Part shown: positions 5,661 to 7,230 of the stretch, piece after piece | How positions within the stretch are numbered: position 1 is the first letter of the stretch | Layout: each line of letters starts with the position of its first letter | DNA from: Paludibacteraceae bacterium | Lineage (GTDB): Bacteria > Bacteroidota > Bacteroidia > Bacteroidales > Paludibacteraceae | Assembly: GCA_947445425.1 (NCBI GenBank) | Contig: CANFFA010000112.1 | Location: 1 to 7,230 of the forward strand | Reading direction: 5' to 3' | Length of the DNA stretch: 7,230 bases | The notes under the pieces: model-generated | The model's database searches: none | What the model was told of the DNA's origin: nothing | The model's input: the letters and a program-made list of their open reading frames with translations, nothing else | Position numbers and translations under genes: made by a program

Positions 5661-7230
5661 TTACAGCATTATCTTTTCAACACTCACCCCTTGGGCACTA
5701 ATTAATCGAACCAGATAGGAACCCGCTGACAAGGAGATGAACTGACCCTCTACCACTTTTATGGTTTTCAACAACTGACCATTGAAAGAGTAGATTTCAA
5801 CTGTTCCGTTCGCTTTGGAAAGGAGACCACTTTTGGTCACAATCATTGACTTAGTTGAAACTGCTGGTGCTAATGCGGTTGCCACATCTGCAGGATATTC
5901 ATAGGCTCCGGCATCGGCGGCACCATTTCTTGCAAGACCCAATTGATCCAATATCAGTGGTGCGGCATCGGTTACAATGTAATCTTTAGCAATACTCCCA
6001 GCACCAATTTTCAAAACCGGGGTAGCATCAGCAGACAATGCATTGTTATCCAGTGTAGGGAAAGCCAAATTGGTGAGAATTGTATTCATGTCTAAAGCTC
6101 CAGTTGTTGAGGGAGTTGACACGGTATTATTTGTCCCTGTCCCCCAGGTTCCCCCGCTGATAATTCCGAAAATGCTGTTGTTTACACCTCCATTTATTAA
6201 TTTAGCTTGAGAAGAAGCATAAATACCGATTTGTGATGGATAAGAAGTATTGGCACCTGCAGTACCGGCTGTATTCACCACCGAACCACTGTTACCCATA
6301 ATTATAGAGTTGTTCATCACCAGCGTTACATTATAACTGTTTTCAAAACAGACTCCATCACCACCAAGACCACCATTGGTTGTATTGCCTACTATGGTAC
6401 AATGCTTTAAGTTTACGGAATGTGAACATAAGGTACTTGTGCTACCAGCCTGCCTAAATTCAATGCCACCTCCTGACTTTAAAGCCGTAATACAGCTATT
6501 TTTATAGATTGTTGTATTCTCAAGGATTAAAGAGTGATCCAATTGTCCTACGTTCGTATTATCACCAGAACATTGTATCATTATACCCCCGCCGAGGTAG
6601 CCAGAAGAATTGAATGACAGAGTACTATTTTTGATCGTTGCACTTAAGAGCTTATTAGTACCTGGAGAAATATAAATACCCCCTCCATTTCCTGCACCGG
6701 TATCAGAGGCTGTATTACCTGTTATGTTACAGCCTGTAATAATAGTTGTTGCATATCCATTAATATAAATTCCACCTCCAGATAATCCAACATTGTTGGC
6801 AATTTTCAAATTAGTAAAATTTAAAGTAGGGGCCACTGTACCAGTATTGGTTACCCTTATACCACCGCCATTACTGGTATTAAAGCCATTTTCTATTGTC
6901 ATATCCTGTACGGTAACTGTAATGGGAGCAGAATAGGCCCCATCTAAATTAAAAACTGCCGAACTTGCAGTAGGGGTATTGTTTGGGGTTGCATAGGCCT
7001 GCACAGTAGTAAGATTCATCCCTGCCCCTTTAATGGTAATTGATTTTGGGGTAATAACAGTACTAATTGTAGGAAAAGTAATGTTCTTTTCAATTAAAGT
7101 ACCCACACCCACTTCAATAATATCTCCCGACGCAGCTGCAGTAATGGCTGCTTTGATGGTTGCGTAATCGCCTGGTACGGTGATGGTAGCAGAGAATGCT
7201 TGTGCCGCAGTTATCAAAGCAGCTACAAAA
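5661..7230 (-). CDS. T9SS-exported right-handed beta-helix (choice-of-anchor Q type) protein, N-terminus outside window
   Basis: The frame stays open to the last base. The TTG at 7217 should not be taken as the start: the codons before it read FVAAL in the same frame and continue a hydrophobic segment, FVAALITAAQAFSA, that ends in a good signal-peptidase site before TITVP. The true ATG is therefore probably several codons beyond 7230. Numbering from the TTG, the beta-helix spans about 11-440, opening VPGDYATIKAA, with repeated GGGI turns, HCTIVGNTTN, GGDGVCFEN, and a closing DQLG...ADAGAYE motif. A short linker leads to a T9SS type A sorting domain (about 465-518; VEIYSFNGQLL, AGSYLVRLI, ending EKIML). 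The protein should be exported by Sec and then T9SS. It is a smaller paralog of the large gene downstream and is closest to its first helix. No catalytic residues can be named, so a glycan-related or adhesive role is inference. Confidence 0.9.
   Translation of the reverse strand, partial: FVAALITAAQAFSATITVPGDYATIKAAITAAASGDIIEVGVGTLIEKNITFPTISTVITPKSITIKGAGMNLTTVQAYATPNNTPTASSAVFNLDGAYSAPITVTVQDMTIENGFNTSNGGGIRVTNTGTVAPTLNFTNLKIANNVGLSGGGIYINGYATTIITGCNITGNTASDTGAGNGGGIYISPGTNKLLSATIKNSTLSFNSSGYLGGGIMIQCSGDNTNVGQLDHSLILENTTIYKNSCITALKSGGGIEFRQAGSTSTLCSHSVNLKHCTIVGNTTNGGLGGDGVCFENSYNVTLVMNNSIIMGNSGSVVNTAGTAGANTSYPSQIGIYASSQAKLINGGVNNSIFGIISGGTWGTGTNNTVSTPSTTGALDMNTILTNLAFPTLDNNALSADATPVLKIGAGSIAKDYIVTDAAPLILDQLGLARNGAADAGAYEYPADVATALAPAVSTKSMIVTKSGLLSKANGTVEIYSFNGQLLKTIKVVEGQFISLSAGSYLVRLISAQGVSVEKIML
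5898..7187 (-). repeat. Beta-helix domain copy 3 (in the upstream gene)
   Basis: This is the only beta-helix unit of the upstream gene, running from TITVPGDYATIKAA to ADAGAYE. It has the same landmarks as copies 1 and 2, plus two insertions: a longer loop near the start (around FPTISTVITPK) and a longer one after NSIIMGNSG. It shares all six cysteine positions seen in copy 1. Confidence 0.85.

Noticed and set aside
2553..7187. Mobile element or CRISPR-like array as the source of the repeated sequence
   Set aside because: The repeats are about 1.2-1.3 kb diverged coding domains in one frame and direction. There is no transposase, terminal inverted repeat, or short regular repeat-spacer pattern.
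795..7230. Assigning pectate lyase or another polysaccharide-cleaving activity to the beta-helix proteins
   Set aside because: The fold is recognisable but no catalytic residue set can be identified by eye. Many choice-of-anchor Q beta-helix proteins have no known enzyme activity.

Overview
The window looks like part of a Bacteroidota (Bacteroidetes) chromosome or metagenomic contig. The evidence is: two proteins with secretion signals and C-terminal type IX secretion system (T9SS, Por) sorting domains ending in basic/hydrophobic tails (KKVVI and EKIML); a promoter of the Bacteroidetes type (TTTG, 21 bp, TATATTTG) in place of a standard -35/-10; no Shine-Dalgarno sequence before the one visible start codon; and modest GC content. 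No genus can be named from the sequence. All genes are on the minus strand, so transcription runs from high to low coordinates.

Layout in transcription order. (1) 7230-5661: a secreted right-handed beta-helix protein with a T9SS sorting domain. Its first few residues lie beyond the window edge. It ends at a clear intrinsic terminator (5612-5640). (2) 5292-5660: a 369-bp intergenic region with the terminator, a promoter with a 9-bp inverted repeat inside it, and a leader of about 185 nt that contains a GC-rich, hairpin-forming element. (3) 5291-795: a complete 1498-residue modular surface or secreted protein. Its order is signal peptide, beta-helix 1, InlB-type bacterial repeat, beta-helix 2, Ig-like domain, beta-sandwich region, T9SS sorting domain. 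(4) 834-1: an open frame with no plausible start that encodes the 3' part of a different protein made of tandem LamG/concanavalin-like repeats. It begins abruptly over the last codons of gene 3 in the -1 frame and runs off the window.

The beta-helix unit is present three times, twice in gene 3 and once in gene 1. The copies form a mosaic: the first ~30 residues of helix 1 match helix 2 best, but its middle matches the upstream gene best. This points to tandem duplication, fusion and possibly gene conversion. The products are predicted to be exported by Sec, moved across the outer membrane by T9SS, and released or anchored at the cell surface, perhaps for polysaccharide binding or adhesion. 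No catalytic site could be assigned. I see no mobile element, CRISPR array, RNA gene of a known class, or clear new defence or biosynthetic system. The points most worth checking are the broken junction near 795-834, the mosaic paralogs, and the leader and promoter of the large gene.
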